Position numbers and translations under genes: made by a program. From Mesorhabditis belari (Eukaryota > Nematoda > Chromadorea > Rhabditida > Rhabditidae), in contig CAUEEP010000937.1 of assembly GCA_958450365.1 (NCBI GenBank), forward strand, positions 1,488,501-1,552,500: a stretch of 64,000 bases of DNA, written 5' to 3'. Positions 44,400 to 55,200 of the stretch are shown piece by piece. Position 1 is the first letter of the stretch; each line of letters begins with the position of its first letter. The notes under the pieces were generated by a model. The model made no database searches. It saw only the letters and a list, made by a program, of their open reading frames with translations, and had not been told where the DNA came from.

Positions 44400-44765
44400 A
44401 ACTCCGGGTCTTCAGTTTTCGCCCCAACATCAATTCAATTGTATGTTTTGGATCCGCCATCCTGCTGGTACAACCAGTTTGGACTTATTGCTACATTTGC
44501 GTAAAGAAGCATACCGTTTTACATCACATCTATGAGCACTAGAGATCCGACTGAGTTTAAAGAAAAACACCCCCAACACAGGATTCCTTCTCCATTGAAT
44601 TTGACAGTCTGACGAATGTATTTCGAGTTGTATCGTGGGTCTCTTGATGGTGTAGTTGCCAATGTTGAACAAATTGTTCAACAAATCGATCACCGTTGAA
44701 CAAATCGAACTTAGTTTCATCACTCCACAAGACACGTTTCCAATCATCGATCTAATGCTAAGCGA
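44400..44765 (-). pseudogene. Tc1-like transposase remnant
   Basis: The minus strand reads DWKRVLWSDETKFDLF (first catalytic Asp region of Tc1-type transposases). Then, in shifting frames, it gives TRNTFVRLSN, a GILCWGCF-like stretch and LYQQDGG resembling the second catalytic Asp motif. At least three frameshifts or stops. No N-terminus or inverted ends found. Confidence 0.7.
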
Positions 44766-45271
44766 ATTCTAAACGGAGCCTCCTTTGTCTAAGAACCAAA
44801 GGTTTTCGAGCAGAAAACAATCCGAGAAATAAATTTCAATCGATTTCGAATCATTTGCGAAATTACAATTTTGTAACGGTCCAGAAGATGAGTCTTGCTT
44901 TCGTTGTTTCCATTCAACTCCAATGTTGAATGGAAATTGGAGTTGGAGACTCCAATGTTGAATTGGAGAATGAATGGAAAACCATCTAATAGTAAGTTTT
45001 GGCTTTCATTGTGGTCCGGCTACGAAAAGTTCCGGATTCATCACTCGGCTCGCAAGTAGAAATAAATTGCTTTCTCATTTAATACTTTAATAAATTGAAT
45101 AATTAAAATTTGCAAATTGCAAACGAAATTTTGCACGAGTAGAGAATGAGAAAAAGTAGAGAACGCGCGACGTCGCATTCCAATTGACGCTCCGCATTCC
45201 GCCATTTGGAGGTAGTCGATGGGAGCGCCGCGTCGTCGTTTCTTTTTCATTTTCAAATCATTTGTTTTTGT

Positions 45272-45645
45272 GGGGGTGGGACAAATGCGACCTTTTTTTG
45301 CTGAAAAAGGCCTTGGGAAAGATCGTAGAGCTTCAAAAATGTTTTCATAGAAGGGAATCGTATGCGTAGACTCCGAATTTCGACAAATCAGACCTCGCTG
45401 ACACGTCAAATTTGGGGTAAAAGGCAAAAAACTGCGGAAAAGCGTTAAGTTGCGTAGTTTTTGCCTTTTAGCCCAAATTTGACGTGTCAGCGAGGTCTGA
45501 TTTGTCGAAATTCGGAATCTACGCATACGATTCCCTTCTATGAAAACATTTTTGAAGCTCTACGACCTTTCCTAAGGCCTTTTCCAGCAAAAAAAAGGTG
45601 CGCAAATGTCCAGGTGCGCAAAAAAAAGGTCGCATTTGTCCCACC
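45272..45645. mobile_element. GTGGGACAAATGC foldback MITE, second copy
   Basis: GTGGGACAAATGCGACC on the left; GGTCGCATTTGTCCCACC on the right. Arms of about 150-170 bp share AGGGAATCGTATGCGTAGA and GCTGACACGTCAAATTTGGG with the copy at 42329. The left end has lost the GCGCACCTGGACATTTGCGC part that the right end keeps. Confidence 0.85.
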
Positions 45646-45668
45646 CGCGTTTTTGTCAAATTATTGTT

Positions 45669-45955
45669 TACCGTATTTCTTCGAATAGAAGACCGGGTAA
45701 AGAGTATCATCGCGTACTCCTGCGTAGCAGCCCTTTTTAAAATTTCTTTTCTGCATAAAAGCTTTCAATGGAGTGCTATAGAGCTGGAAAATGACTCAAA
45801 AATATCACATGAGCTAACAGATTTTTGAGTCATTTTCCAGCTCTATAGCACTCCATTGAAAGCTTTTATGCAGAAAAGAAATTTTAAAAAGGGCTGCTAC
45901 GCAGGAGTACGCGATGATACTCTTTACCCGGTCTTCTATTCGAAGAAATACGGTA
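45669..45955. mobile_element. Foldback MITE with perfect 135-bp arms
   Basis: 45669-45803 is the exact reverse complement of 45821-45955 by base-by-base reading, around a 17-nt loop. Ends are TACCGTATTTCTTCGAATAG, with TA as the likely target duplication. No open frame of note beyond the arms. It abuts the foldback MITE at 45272-45645. Confidence 0.92.
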
Positions 45956-46327
45956 ATTCTTTTTAATTGAAAGTATTGTAGTAAAATAGTAGTGCACCCT
46001 CGAAAATTTGAATTTATAGCGCTTCTTTTTCATCTAAACCTTTTTGACTTTATGTTTATGTGACATTCTAAAGCTATTCAAGCAAGCAAAAGTGAGACTT
46101 TTTTTATTCATTTATTAACTATTCTTCACATGAAAAAGTTAGCAAAAAATCTAAAATTGTTGTGCAAAGTACAAAAACATCTTTTTGTTGTTTGTCAAGA
46201 CACAAATTGTCAACTCGCCGGCCCACAACTGTATGTCAAAAGGAGCCAAAGGAGTACGTGAAAGAGTTACAAGAATTTTTGCAACAAATCTTATATCTGT
46301 CTTACTTTGGTAAATGATAAAACTCTT

Positions 46328-46414
46328 TAATAGTAGTGCACTCTCTAATAGTATTGCGGTCCAGGAGGGGGTTGAAAAAATAGTAGTGCGCACCACTATT
46401 AGAGAGAATACGGT
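46328..46414. mobile_element. Short MITE remnant (CTCTAATAGTAGTGC ends)
   Basis: TTTAATAGTAGTGCACTCTC and GTGCGCACCACTATTAGAG with AGAATACGG. Relatives: 55988-56224 in pdi-3 intron 1 and, by its CCGTATTTCT end, the perfect palindrome at 45669. Confidence 0.6.
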
Positions 46415-46702
46415 ATTAAATCTATTCAATTTATAAAATCTATTCAATTTATTCAATTTTCTATTTCTATTTCCATTCTATTTTCATTCTATTTAAATTT
46501 TTTCCCTTTTAATACTCTAAAATTGTAAATTGAAGCTGAAAGCGAAATACAATAAAACAAGCAATAATCCCCATAAAACTATCGATTTCTTTTTCATTCA
46601 ACTAGTGAAAAAAACGTGGCTTTTGAGAGGCACAAACAATTTTTTGGAAAAAAAGATATCTAAAGATTGAATATTAAATAAAAAAGATATTAAAAGCAGC
46701 AC

Positions 46703-46843
46703 CAAGTGTACTTTTTGCTCAAAAGATCGAATAGTCTTCTGATTTACTTAATCTTTTGCTAATAGTAAGAGAAAATAAATGATTGAGTGCATTAGAAATG
46801 ATGTGTTTACAAAGGAAAGCAGCAAAGCAAAGCACAAAGTATT
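46703..46843. mobile_element. GTACTTTGTGCT-family MITE copy
   Basis: GTGTACTTTTTGCTCAAAAG to AAAGCACAAAGTATTG, with GAGTGCATTAGAAATGATGT matching the family right half. Confidence 0.6.
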
Positions 46844-46904
46844 GTAAAGTATATACTTGATATACTTGAGCAAGTTTATTGTAGATTAGACATAGTTTCG
46901 GATG

Positions 46905-47365
46905 AAGTCAGATCGGATCTGATCCAAAAATCCGTTTTCCGGATCGTATCGGATCGGATCTGATCCAAAATGATTAAAATCACCAACTGCTCTGCAATCT
47001 GCGTATCTTTACTAAAAATCGTTCAGGGTTAAGTTTGTTGTGCGTTTTACTCATCAATTGAAATTTGTTTAGCCTTGTCGCGTTGCTGGTGGGGACTCGG
47101 GTTAGGTCGGATCGGATCGGATCGAATCGGATCGGATCGGACGGATCTGATCCGAATTTTCAGTTTTCGGATCGGATCGAATAGGATCTGAGCCGAATTT
47201 TCAGCTTTCAGTTCGGATCGGATAGGATCGGAGCCGAATTTTCAGCTTTCGATTTGGCTAGGATCGGAGATGAGCCGAATTTTCAGTTTTCGGATCCGAT
47301 CGAATTGCGCAATTCGATCCGATCCGATTTTATCTGATCGCGATCCGATCCGAAACCATTTCTAC
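46905..47365. repeat. CGGATCGGATCTGATCC array
   Basis: Many 5-bp and 16-bp units of GGATC and GATCC, each partly palindromic, with ATTTTCAGTTTTCGGATC super-units of about 60 bp. Confidence 0.85.
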
Positions 47366-47489
47366 TGAGGATATCAATTTGAAGAGTTGGCCTATGAAAA
47401 GTTGAAAGCAATTCAAGGTTTTATCAAAAGATTCAAGAATTTAAGAGCAAACTTAATAGTAAATTTGAAGGATTTAAGGATTTAAGATC

Positions 47490-47895
47490 AAAATGGCCAA
47501 TCAAAAAGAATCAAAATGGCCAATCAATGGCCAATCAAAATGAATAAAAATGGCCAATCAATGGCCAATCAAAATGGCCAATCAAAAAGAATCAAAATGG
47601 CCAATCAATGGCCAATCAATGGCCAATCAAAAAGAATCAAAATAGCCAATCAAAAAGAATCAAAATGGCCAATCAAAAAGAATCAAAATGGCCAATCAAA
47701 AAGAATCAAAATGGCCAATCAAAAAGAATCAAAATGGCCAATCAAAAAGAATCAAAATGGCCAATCAATGGCCAATCAATGGCCAATCAATGGCCAATCA
47801 AAATGAATAAAAATGGCCAATCAAAAAGAATCAAAATGGTCAATCAAAATGGCCAATCAATAGCCAATCAAAATGGCCAATCAGAAAGAATCAAA
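47490..47895. repeat. 23-bp minisatellite (ATGGCCAATCAAAAAGAATC)
   Basis: About twenty units alternating ATGGCCAATCA (11 bp) with AAAAGAATCAAA. The Trp-Pro-Ile-Asn-Gly-Gln frames are artefacts. Confidence 0.9.
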
Positions 47896-48404
47896 ATTCT
47901 AAATGGCCTAATTGATAGTCAGATTCAAGGACATGAGATCAAAATTCAAGAATCTAATGTAAAAATGTCCCCAAATGTCCTCGTCGTTTTTACGATTCAC
48001 ATTTAAGCAATGTTTGACAAGAAAAAAAACACGTTTTCATGGCCTAATTTCTAAATGCAATTTTAGGCGTGAATAAGAGAGAAAAGTGGAAGTGAATGTG
48101 AAAGTAAAAGTAAAAGTTTTCCATGTTTTATCACGTTTACATTTTTATAGCATGCCCTGGGCCTGAAAATTCATCCGCAAAATTGCTCTGTAGCTTTTGA
48201 AGCTTTTGAAATAGCTTTTGAATCATTAATTTCAGGAGTTTTTTTAGTTATTGACAAAAAGATTTGGCAATTATTAGTGAATGGAAATGAGCTGAAAGGA
48301 AATTAAAGCCAATTAAGCTAAACAAACAATCAATGATCAACTTTTATCCAAGCGGGGTTTAGAGAAAGCTTTATTCGGAGCAGTCTAGTCAAGAAAATGG
48401 TTGT

Positions 48405-48512
48405 TGAATGAGATTTGGATGGTTTAGAAGAATGAGAATGAGATTTGGATGATTTAGAAGAATGAGAATGAGACTTGGATGGTTTAGAAGAATGAGAATG
48501 AGATCCTTTCCT
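48405..48512. repeat. 30-bp tandem repeat (GAATGAGATTTGGATGATTT)
   Basis: Three to four 30-bp units AGAAGAATGAGAATGAGA plus TTTGGATGGTTT. Ser/His-rich frames are artefacts. 48515-48935 has a GC-richer stretch and an ATTCCATTCCA run without recognisable gene. Confidence 0.8.
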
Positions 48513-48937
48513 CAAAACGCTCATAAACAACGAAGGAGGAGGTGCAAAGGCCGAAGTGCAAAGGCCGAAAGGGTTTCTCTCCCTAGGGGATGGTCTCCCA
48601 TATCCAGCACCCTACCCGATCCTCTATTTAAATCCCCTTTTATCTTCGGATATTCGGATTTCATTGAGATACCCATCAATCCACCAATCCACAAATCCAT
48701 TCCTCATTCCATTCCATTCAATTCCATTCAATTCCATTCCATTCCAATTTATCGCAATTCTCTCCCCGGGGTTGTTAAACAATAATTAATCTTTAAGCGA
48801 ACTGTAAAAACATTAGTGATCATTAATTGCAAATGTCAGACTCTTTGTTCTTTTGGCGTGATGATCGACTGGTTAAGAGCCTCATAACCAGTTATGGAAT
48901 TGTTTCAACTTACCACCAATTCTGGATTTAGCTATTT

Positions 48938-49092
48938 AGTTAGCTCACCCCTAGTTAGCTCACCCCTAGTTAGCTCACCCCTAGTTAGCTCACCCCTAGT
49001 TAGCTCACCCCTAGTTAGCTCACCCCTAGTTAGCTCACCCCTAGTTAGCTCACTCCTAGTTAGCTCACTCCTAGTTAGCTCACCCCTAGTAG
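48938..49092. repeat. 15-bp minisatellite (TAGTTAGCTCACCCC)
   Basis: Ten near-identical 15-bp units with a C/T variant in three. Confidence 0.9.
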
Positions 49093-49296
49093 AGCCACTC
49101 AAAGAAAACCACACAAAGGTTAGGAACTTATTGAGCTTGTCATTTGTCTTTGAAGCTTTTGTTGTTGAAACAATTATTGAAACAATTATTGAAACAACAT
49201 TTATTGGACAATAAACATTTATTTTATACTTTAAAAACATCTTAATACTCACAAGAAACGTTTTTTATACTTGTGAAAAGAAAAGGGAAAAATTTG

Positions 49297-49373
49297 GCGG
49301 TAACCGGAATTGAACCCGCAACCAAAATCGGCATCGGTTTCAGAGTCTAGCACACTATCCCCTAGGTTGCCGC
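49297..49373 (-). tRNA. tRNA-like sequence with paired acceptor stem
   Basis: The minus strand starts GCGGCAA and ends TTACCGC, pairing at 6 of 7 positions, over 77 nt. B box GGTTCAATTCC is good and the T arm reads TGCGGGTTCAATTCCGGTTA. A CTAG/CTAG D stem is possible. The anticodon arm is poor; the loop-like CTCTGAA would read CTG (Gln). The GCCGATTTTGGT variable region is long. This is the best candidate for a real tRNA here, but I would not assert function. Confidence 0.5.
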
Positions 49374-49504
49374 TGCTTCAGTTGAGCCCCGGCCTGGCGC
49401 CCTTTTATAGGTGAGCTCGCGTCGATTTTGTCGAAAAATTGTCAAAACTTTGGAGACGTTTTTGTCGAAAACCAGAGCTTATAAAGAAAAAATCAAAAAT
49501 AGTC

Positions 49505-50190
49505 AAGTCAACTAAGGCTCAGTCAGATAGAGGCTTGCTCAGCTTTTGCTCAGTCAGATAAAGGCTCAGTCAACTAAGGCTCAGTCAGATAAAGGCTCAG
49601 TCAACTAAGGCTCAGTCAGATAAAGGCTCAGTCAACTAAGGCTCAGTCAGATAAAGGCTCAGTCAACTAAGGCTCAGTCAGATAAAGGCTCAGTCAACTA
49701 AGGCTCAGTCAGATAAAGGCTCAGTCAACTAAGGCTCAGTCAGATAAAGGCTCAGTCAACTAAGGCTCAGTCAGATAAAGGCTCAGTCAACTAAGGCTCA
49801 GTCAGATAAAGGCTCAGTCAACTAAGGCTCAGTCAGATAAAGGCTCAGTCAACTAAGGCTCAGTCAGATAAAGGCTCAGTCAACTAAGGCTCAGTCAGAT
49901 AAAGGCTCAGTCAACTAAGGCTCAGTCAGATAAAGGCTCAAACTCAAATTTCCAGTTACAACTGATAGCAAGCTTTCCCTAAATACCCTTATTTAGGGAA
50001 AGCTTGCGATCAGTTGTAACTAGAAATTTGAGCCTTTATCTGACTGAGCCTTAGTTGACTGAGCCTTAGTTTACTGAGCTTTTATCTGACTGAGCCTTTA
50101 TCTGACTGAGCTTTTATCTGACTGAGCCGTAGTTGACTGAGCCAAGGCTGAGCAAGCCTCTATCTGACTGAGCCTTAGTTGACTTAGTTG
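49505..50190. repeat. 31-bp minisatellite inside an inverted repeat
   Basis: 49505-49940 holds about fourteen units of GGCTCAGTCAGATAAA plus GGCTCAGTCAACTAA. At 49935-50030 a palindrome (AAGCTTTCCCTAAATA and complement, with AGTTACAACTGAT arms) turns the sequence round. 50030-50190 then carries five inverted, diverged units (TTTATCTGACTGAGCC). Confidence 0.9.
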
Positions 50191-50534
50191 AGAAAATAAG
50201 TTCGCTCATGAGTAAAACAAGTGAAATGAATGTAATTTTAATTAAAGTAAAAGCGTTTTTATTCGAATCAAGAATGTGAAGCTGAAAATTGTAACAAAAA
50301 AAGGTTTTTGGAGGTCGGAATGTCTGTAAGAAGGTCAAGTGACACAAAAAAAAATCCTATTCTCGTTTTTCTAGAGCAAACATAGCCTTCAACGTTCTCC
50401 ACCTCTGCAAATCTAATGACTGTTTTGACAAATGACAATGACAAACGACAAAAGCCAAAATGATTTAGTAAAACAACAAACAAAATGATAATAGTAGTTG
50501 AGTCAAACAGTTTGAGTTAGTCCTGTTTGAGTCA

Positions 50535-50672
50535 AGTCAGCCAAATCGACTCAGCCAAATCGACTCAGCTAAATCGACTCAGTCAAATCGACTCAGCTAA
50601 ATCGACTCAGCCAAATCGACTCAGCCAAATCGACTCAGTCAAATCGACTCAGTCAAATCGACTCAGTCAATT
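50535..50672. repeat. 15-bp minisatellite (AAATCGACTCAGCC)
   Basis: Nine units of CAAATCGACTCAG(C/T) type. Confidence 0.9.
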
Positions 50673-50689
50673 TACGTTTGCTCGGACAA

Positions 50690-51478
50690 AAGGAAAACGT
50701 CATCAATCAAAAGAGCAGGTGTAGCGAAGGATGAGGCTTTAAAAGAGGCAATTTCATGGTTCAAGGAGCGGTGAAGCCGAAATACTCCGATTAGCGACCA
50801 AATTCTTCGTGAGAAGGCTGTTGCAAAATGCTTTGGAAAAAAAAAGCGATTTTAAAGCAAGAGAAGGATGGTTGTCGTCTTTCAAGAAGCGCAACTCGAT
50901 TGTTGTCGATTGTTTAGGTTCTCATTCGGTTCCGATTAGGTTCTCATTCGATTCCCATTAAGTTCCGCTTAGGCTCTCATTCGGTTCCGATCAGGTTCCG
51001 ATCCGATTCCGATTAAGTTCCGATCAGGCTTCCATTTCAATTCTCCAATTTTATCCAATTAGGTTTCCATGGGATTCCAATCAGGTTCTCATTCGGTTCC
51101 GATCAGGTTCTCCTTTGGTTCCGACTAGGTTCCCATTGGGTTCCGATTAGGTTCCGATTCCGATTAGGTTCCGATTAGGCTTCCATTCCAATTCTCCAAT
51201 TTTATCCAATTAGGTTTCCATTGGGCTCCGATCGGGTTCTCATTCGGTTCCGGTCCGGTTCCGATTAGGCTCTCATTCGGTTCTGATCAGGTTCTCCTTT
51301 GGTTCCGATTCGGTTCTCATTGTGTTTAAGTTTAAGGTTTAAGGGGTTTAAGGGGTTTAAGGGGTTTAAGAAGCAGGTTTAAAGAGCAGCGCAGCGCCGA
51401 GCAGCGCCGAAATACTTTGATTAGCCGAATCCTTCGTGAGAAGGTCCTTGCTCTTGCAAAATGCTTTGGAAATACCAT
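50690..51478 (+). pseudogene. pogo/Tigger-like (CENP-B type HTH) transposase remnant split by an array
   Basis: 50728-50842 reads AISWFKER, stop, then SRNTPISDQILREKAVA..., like the CENP-B/Tc5-type DNA-binding domain (WF, PIS, EKA). 51395-51475 repeats its second half (RRNTLISRILREKVLALAKC). Between them 50925-51330 is an array of GGTTCCGATTAGGTTCTCAT units. No DDE domain was found. The MITE at 62560 has pogo-like ends. Confidence 0.6.
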
Positions 51479-51489
51479 GCCTATATTGG

Positions 51490-51580
51490 AAAGAAGATTT
51501 GTAGCTTTTAAATGATATTTGTAGCTTTTAAATGAGATTTGTAGCTTTCAAATGATATTTGTAGCTTTTAAATGATATTT
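51490..51580. repeat. TTTGTAGCTTTTAAATGATA tandem repeat
   Basis: Four 25-bp units. Confidence 0.8.
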
Positions 51581-51894
51581 TCAACACCAAAATAATCTTG
51601 ATTGCCTATCGAGAATCTCGATTTCCTTTTTTGATTTAGCTTCAATAGTTTTGCATATTTTGTCGAATAATAAACTGTTTACCTGCTTCATTTATCAATA
51701 TTTTTATTAAGAAACAACCAGAAAAACAAAAAGGCACAGAGAATCATTGAAAAAAAGAAAACAATAACTTATGACCGGAACCGTATAAATTAACATTTAA
51801 AGAAGCCTAGAGAGATTGATACTCGTCAAAAAAAACGAAATGGAATGTTTCACTTTCAACAAAATTTGGCTAATCTTTAGCAAGAATGTATTTG

Positions 51895-52075
51895 GTAAAG
51901 AATTTGATAGTCAGATAACTGTTAGATAACTGTCAGATCAATTTGACTGTCAGATAACTGTCAGATTACTGTCAGATGAATTTGACTGTCAGATAACTGT
52001 CTGATAACTGTCAGATAACTGTCAGATAACTATCAGATAACTCTCAGATAACTCTCAGTTAAATTTGCCTATCAA
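51895..52075. repeat. GATAACTGTCA minisatellite
   Basis: About twelve 11-bp units (AGATAACTGTC) with AATTTGACTGTC variants, just downstream of pdi-3. Confidence 0.85.
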
Positions 52076-52252
52076 ATAACAAAACTGTGAAGCTGCCAGA
52101 TAACAAAATCGTGAAACAAACCAAAATTTTGGGGGTACATCTCGAAAAACCCATATATTAGATCAAAGTGGAAATTGAAATTGAAGAGAAAAGTTATGTA
52201 GTGAGGTGTTTGGAGGATTTTTCTTTGGGAAAATCATTTGGGAAGATATCGT

Positions 52253-55200
52253 TTAGAGTTCATCAGTGGACTTCTTGGTCTTCTTTCCGTTCTTGTCGTA
52301 TCCCTTAAGGCCGTCGGTGGAGTGAGCGGCGATGAATTTGACGAAATCCTTCACTTCGCGACCTCCGTTATAGGGGACTGGGTTCTGCTTGTCGTTCTTG
52401 GGAAGCCAGAAGAGGGTGGGGAATCTGAAAAAGTCATTGTTTTATTGCCAGAAATTTATTGTCAGAAGACTATGGCATTGAGATCAGGGTTATTTTAAAA
52501 GCAATTCCTTAGGCTAAACCAGGCCTAAGCCTAAGCCTAAGCCTGAGCTCCGGGAACCGGCTGAGATCCAGAAAATGGGGGGTTCAGCCCAAACCCAAAT
52601 AGACTTAGTGCGAGGCGCTAGCCTTCGCACTAAGTCCAAACCAAAGCCAAAGCCTTATCCGGCTCTAGGAAATCCTGCCATACTTGTCATAATAGAGCTT
52701 GAAGGATACAAATACTTCAAGGATTTGTTTCTAGAAGGATTTGTTTCTAGAAAGATTGTTTCTAGATGGATTTGTTTCTGTCTTTGCTCCTTGTTTCTTT
52801 GTCAATCTTTTGAATTCTTTCAACTCTCCTCACCCCTTGACGTTGAAGAGTGGTGGGACATCATTAGCGGTGGCGTCCATCTTAGCGATGATCACGTCCT
52901 CTTCAGCTAGTTTGTCAGCAAGTTCCTCATACTTGGGTGCAAGGGTTTTGCAGTGTCCACACCATGGAGCATAGAACTCGATAAGAGCATCTTTGTCAGC
53001 ATCAATGATCAGCTCTTTGAAGTTTCTTCCGACAGCCACCTAGAGTTGAAAACCTTGTTGAAAGTCGAGTTCAATTCCTAATCTCAAAGCTGTGCCGTAA
53101 CTCTTGCTGTATCTGGTTAACTCTAGAACTATCTGGTTAACTCTAGAACTATCTGGTTAACTCCTAGAACTATCTGGTTGACTCTAGAACTATCTGGTTA
53201 ACTCTAGAACTATCTGGTTAACTCTAGAACTATCTGGTTAACTCTAGAACTATCTGGTTAACTCTAGAACTATCTGGTTAACTCTAGAACTATCTGGTTA
53301 ACTCTAGAACTATCTGGTTAACTCTAGAACTATCTGGTTAACTCTAGAACTATCTGGTTAACTCTAGAAAGTCCGCACACTAAAGTAATACTTAATCTCT
53401 GCCTACCGTATTCTGTAAATATCAATGCTTTAACAAACCTTCAAGTTTTCTTGATTGTCTGGGATTGGCTCGGACTTCATGTCTGAAAAAACTCTCTTTC
53501 TTTCTTTCTTTCTTTCTTTTTAAGCAATCTCTTTCTCTTCTTTACTTCTTTAAACTTCTAGATTAGAAGAAAAGTGACTAGAAAACCAAAAAAAAGCTTA
53601 ACATAAAACCTACATGATTGCAATTTTCCGGCAAGAAGGTCATCAACGAACTCCTTCAAGTTCTCAATGCTAAAAAAACATTTATAACAATTTCTTATTC
53701 ATCAACAGACCTGAATGGCTTATCCATTGGGAATTTTCCCTCGCTTGTTTGAGCGGCAACGAGTGGTTTATCGGATTCTTTTCGATCAGCAAGTCCATGC
53801 TCATCGATCTCGCTCGAGAACTCCTCCTTGTTCGAAACAGCGAAGTGAACCTGAGATTTGGATTTGAAGTTAGGAAAACGAAAGTTACCTTTCTCTTGTA
53901 ATCTTGGGCAACTTTGAGCACACGGTTGCGCCAATAGTTTGATCCCTTTGGGTCCTTGACGTAGTCGACGTTGTAGTAGACGGTGACCAATGGTTTGCTC
54001 TCGAATTGGAAAAGGTTTCCTTGGGTGCGAACGCCGGCGAGACCGTTGCTAAAGAGATATATTGTGGACTGGCCAGCGGGGGAGACCGTCAAGGCTGGCA
54101 GTCAGGCTCAAGGCTGGCAGTCAAGACTGGCAGTCAAATCTGGCAGTCAGGCTCAAGGCTGGCAGTCAAGACTGGCAGTCAAATCTGGCAGTCAAGGCTG
54201 GCTCTTCCCTAAGCAATATACACTATATCGACTAGACTTATAACGAAAACCTCTGCTTTTCTTGCCGTTGGCAGTTTAAGGTTTTTTGTGTTTTTCTCAG
54301 CACCAACGCTTCGATTTTGACTATCATTCGACGCAGAAGAAAATTACGCGTCGATTGATACCAAAATCAACTCAAAATATAATATCCCTGCAAAGTTATG
54401 AGGCAAAAGGTTAAGTCCCGCTCATTAACTAGTAGTAAGATTGTTGTGGGTATTCCACTATTGATCTATTCATCTATTGATTGATCTCTTCATCTAATAG
54501 TAAGCGCTCAACTTGAGATCTTGAGATTTACAGCTCAAGATCAACTTGAGCTGTAAATCTCACCACCTGACCCCAGAAGTGGGTCACAAAAGACGACCAT
54601 AAGCGACCAGAGCGGCTCACAAGAGTCCAGCAAACCCACATTTATTCAAATGTCGATAAACCTTTGGATCTTTTCCAAATCACCGGACAACAAGATTCAC
54701 CCCCAATAATTCTATGATATTAAGGGAAGACGATTTTTTAGAGCTGTATTTCAATCAGCACTTACGTTTCATGAACAAGGAAGTTCTTGATCTTGTCAGT
54801 GTCATAGTTTCCGTCGTATTTGAACTCATTAGGCTCGAATTTGTTCTGGAGTTTCTTCGGTGGATAGACGACGATGTCACTGAAAGTGATTTGGATTAGA
54901 ATTGATCTGGCAATGTCAATCAGGAGTCAATCAGGGTCAATGTCATTCAATCAGGAGTCAATCAGTGAGTTTAACATTGATGTGTTTATCTTTAACGTCT
55001 TAGCTTCATCTGGTTTAGATAAACAACTAAACAACTAAACAACTAAACGGCTAAACAGCTAAACAGCTAAACAGCTCCGAAACTCACTCAGTGAATCCAG
55101 CCTTCTCGAGGACAGCCTTAACAGACGTGTATCCAAAACGGAAACGATCACGCTCAGTGTCAGCAACTTTCAAAAACGAGTCCTTCAATTTGCTCTCACC

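Noticed and set aside
47516..48006. Trp-Pro-Ile-Asn-Gln repeat protein
   Set aside because: Read-through of the ATGGCCAATC minisatellite; the non-repeat tail has no resemblance to a known protein.
48855..48915. tRNA-Met-like stretch (GCCTCATAACCAG)
   Set aside because: No B box and no paired stems beyond a few bases; only the CTCATAA loop is suggestive.
49505..49940. CRISPR-like array of regular 31-bp periodicity
   Set aside because: There are no unique spacers: both halves of the unit are constant. This is a eukaryotic minisatellite, and no cas genes are present.
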